Assembly (NCBI GenBank): GCA_964410485.1
Contig: CAYPHJ010000115.1
Span: 1 to 13,953, forward strand
Direction: 5' to 3'
DNA: 13,953 bases
DNA from: CAYPHJ01 sp964410485
Lineage (GTDB): Bacteria; Desulfobacterota; Binatia; UBA9968
Below, piece after piece: positions 12,004-13,953 of the stretch. A model generated the notes under the pieces. That model had not been told where the DNA came from. It did no database searches and worked only from the letters and a program-made list of their open reading frames with translations. Every line of letters starts with the position of its first letter. Position 1 is the stretch's first letter. Position numbers and translations under genes: made by a program.

Positions 12004-13946
12004 TTGCCCGTCCCGAACCTCCATGTCAGCTTGCCGTAAATGCTGCGCGGGATTTCCTGGCGAGTCGCCGGGGCGCCAAACTCCGGATGTCTTTTGTGCA
12101 AGAGGTTTTGGCCGACAAGCGCAATTTCCCAGTTTGGCGTGGGATGCCAAGCCAGGCGCAAATCCAGCTCGAAATAACTGGGCACGGTGGGTCCCCGCTG
12201 GTTGAGAGTGTCGACAAAACGAAGCACCGAATCGAGCTCGAAATTTGCCGGTAAGTTCAGCATCGATTGCAGGAGAAATTGATGTTGCGGGTCGTTTCCT
12301 TCGGCGCGACCACGATTGATGTCCTGGCTACGGTCGAGAAGAATTCTTTTCTTGAAATAAGTATAGCCGCCACGAAGCCCCCACCAATCTAGCGGCCGCC
12401 AGGTGGCCGAAAACTCCGCGCCGTGGGTTCTGGCGCGCAGCCGATTGAGGATGATGGTTTGCCCCGGGGCGCCGGCAATCGGCTCGACGCTCCGGATGTC
12501 GTCATAGTCGTGAAAAAAACCTGAGACTGAGACGGCGAGCTGTGGGATTAACTCGGCGCGATAACCCAATTCGTAGGCCATGAGTTTTTCCGAATCGAAC
12601 CGGTTTCCGCCGCCGCGCAGGGTGAAAGGCGGTGTGGCGGGCGCGAACACTTCGGTATCGATACGGCTCGGTGCGCGCACCGCCCGGGACACCGCCCCCC
12701 AGAGTGTGTGATTCTCGACGGGTATCCAGGCCATTCTCAGAGTGGGCTGAAATTCGAAGCCGGAGTAATCGTTGTGCTCGAATCGCGACCCGATCGTGAC
12801 AAACAGTTCGTTTTGCAGCACCATGATTTCATCCTGGACAAAACCGCTGAAGAGGTGCAGGTCGCGCCGTGCCGGTAGAAAGGCAATCGCAGGGGTATTG
12901 ACCACCCTATCCTGCATCAGCCGATAGCCTCCGCCCCACAAAAACCTGTGGCGCTCGCCCCAAGGCAACCGGTGCTGAAACTCGACGTTGTAAGTGTTCA
13001 AGTCTTCAGCGATAGAGCCAGGGATGCGCCGCCAGGTGCGGTCCCAATAGAGCTGAAACGTTAGGTCGGAATCTGGCCCAAGCGGCTGGATCCATCGGCC
13101 AAGCAGGTTTTGGCCGTTCACCGTGACATCACCGGGCGCTACCTGCCCGACGTCGCCGCCATAGAAGTTTCCCTGGAAAGTGGTCCGCCTGCCATCGGCC
13201 GGCAACCAGTCGGCGCGAAATCCGCCCTGGCCAATGAACCAGCTATTCCGTGCTCTCCGCCCATCCGCAAAGAGCGTGTTGCCGCGATCAAAGCCCATGC
13301 CGTAGACACGCATATAGACGTCTTCGCCAATTCTGCTCCCATAGCGGGCATTGCCGAAGCCTCGGAGAAATGACCCTGCACCGCCGCTCAAAAGCCCGCC
13401 TTGAGTGTCGCGGGCGTTCTTCGTGATCACGTTGATCACCCCATTGACTGCATTGGATCCCCACAGCGTTGCCCCCGGGCCGCTAATGACTTCGATCCGA
13501 TCAATGTCTTCGAGCATGACGTTCTGGACGTCCCAAAAAACACCGGAGAAAAGCGGTGTATAAACGATACGGCCGTCGATCAACACGAGCAGCTTGTTGG
13601 CCGTGGCCGCGTTAAAGCCGCGCGCGCTGATAGCCCACCGGCTGGAATCGATCTGGGCAACGTGAAGATTGGTGGCCAAGCGCAATACTTCGGGTAAGCT
13701 CGATGCGCCGGAGCGGCGAATCTCGCCTTCCGTGATGACCTGGATGGCCGAGGGTGTGCGGACGAGGCGCTCAGGGCGTCTGGCCACCGTGGTAACTTCG
13801 ATGTTGAGCAGTTCCTCCAGCGGGAGTTTCTTTAGCTTCGCGATATCGTTGGCCAGTGAAATCCTCGTCTGTGTTATAGCCGGGCTGGCAAGCGCCAACA
13901 GGATGGCAATGGTTTTGACGCCGACGGTGCGTGAGCGCCGCAACAT
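12000..13946 (-). CDS. TonB-dependent outer-membrane receptor, 648 aa
   Basis: A signal peptide (MLRRSR..., hydrophobic KTIAILLALASPAIT) is followed by LPLEELLNIEVTTVARRPE (41-59), where IEVTTVA may be the TonB box. The plug domain follows (about 60-176): AIQVITEGEIRRSGASSLPEVLRL, ISARGFN, LLVLIDGRIVYTPLFSGVFW, IDRIEVISGPGATLWGSNAVNGVINVIT. The remainder is a beta-barrel with alternating aromatic strands. One external loop includes PATPPFTLRGGGNRFDSEKL, and the C-terminus is VGQNLLHKRH...GKLTWRF plus GTGK. Length is normal for the family's short class. The ligand cannot be told: no haem- or cobalamin-specific motif was recognised. The gene leads the receptor-YfiR-kinase operon and overlaps the next gene by 4 nt. 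Only 7 nt precede the ATG in the window and no in-frame stop is visible there, so the true start could lie a little further upstream, as could the promoter. Confidence 0.92.
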   Translation of the reverse strand: MLRRSRTVGVKTIAILLALASPAITQTRISLANDIAKLKKLPLEELLNIEVTTVARRPERLVRTPSAIQVITEGEIRRSGASSLPEVLRLATNLHVAQIDSSRWAISARGFNAATANKLLVLIDGRIVYTPLFSGVFWDVQNVMLEDIDRIEVISGPGATLWGSNAVNGVINVITKNARDTQGGLLSGGAGSFLRGFGNARYGSRIGEDVYMRVYGMGFDRGNTLFADGRRARNSWFIGQGGFRADWLPADGRRTTFQGNFYGGDVGQVAPGDVTVNGQNLLGRWIQPLGPDSDLTFQLYWDRTWRRIPGSIAEDLNTYNVEFQHRLPWGERHRFLWGGGYRLMQDRVVNTPAIAFLPARRDLHLFSGFVQDEIMVLQNELFVTIGSRFEHNDYSGFEFQPTLRMAWIPVENHTLWGAVSRAVRAPSRIDTEVFAPATPPFTLRGGGNRFDSEKLMAYELGYRAELIPQLAVSVSGFFHDYDDIRSVEPIAGAPGQTIILNRLRARTHGAEFSATWRPLDWWGLRGGYTYFKKRILLDRSQDINRGRAEGNDPQHQFLLQSMLNLPANFELDSVLRFVDTLNQRGPTVPSYFELDLRLAWHPTPNWEIALVGQNLLHKRHPEFGAPATRQEIPRSIYGKLTWRFGTGK

Positions 13947-13953
13947 GGCTTTC

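Overview
The window appears to come from a draft or metagenome-assembled genome of a diderm (Gram-negative) bacterium. The evidence is two lipobox proteins, a TonB-dependent outer-membrane receptor and a periplasmic YfiR-type protein, plus a 100-N scaffold gap at 1492-1591. The gene complement (activator-type ASKHA proteins next to a B12-binding radical SAM protein) and the heptamer-based intergenic repeats would fit an uncultured deltaproteobacterium-like, Binatota-like or NC10-like lineage, but nothing here fixes the taxon.

Layout. At the left edge are two minus-strand lipoprotein genes: a 239-aa unknown (303-1022) and, downstream of it, the start of a small BamE/SmpA-like lipoprotein running off the window (1-164). 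Next comes a minus-strand B12-binding-domain radical SAM gene (1357-2665), broken by the scaffold gap; its true C-terminal frame is only seen by reading each side of the gap separately. Positions 2666-3047 hold a probable minus-strand terminator and heptamer repeats.

The core is a tight three-gene minus-strand operon (7943 down to 3048). It encodes a 505-aa HgdB-like/dehydratase-type protein, a 731-aa protein with two tandem BadF/BadG/BcrA/BcrD (ASKHA) activator domains, and a DUF2229 protein. In many bacteria these modules are fused in one very large polypeptide. Here they are split, reordered and coupled by a 4-nt ATGA overlap and by a second, longer overlap with an internal GTG start behind a strong Shine-Dalgarno sequence. 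Family knowledge predicts ATP-driven, very-low-potential electron transfer through [4Fe-4S] clusters. No separate dehydratase target lies in the window, so the substrate is unknown.

Positions 7944-8602 form a long spacer with a palindrome, a weak promoter candidate and arrays of GTTCAA-type repeats. They lead into the only plus-strand gene, pgeF/yfiH (8603-9379, multicopper-oxidase-like laccase domain). Inverted copies of the repeat sit on both sides of pgeF.

The right third is a second minus-strand operon: TonB-dependent receptor (from 13946), YfiR/DUF4154 periplasmic protein (4-nt overlap) and a membrane histidine kinase with a CHASE8-like periplasmic domain, HAMP, PAS and kinase core. It looks like the YfiR-YfiN periplasmic signalling pair with the diguanylate cyclase output replaced by a histidine kinase and an outer-membrane receptor added as likely input.

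The most unusual signal outside genes is a set of intergenic repeats of three unrelated sequences (GTTCAAA, TCTCGGG and AGATTTC types) that all have a 7-nt period. One of them has supplied the end and stop codon of the DUF2229 gene.
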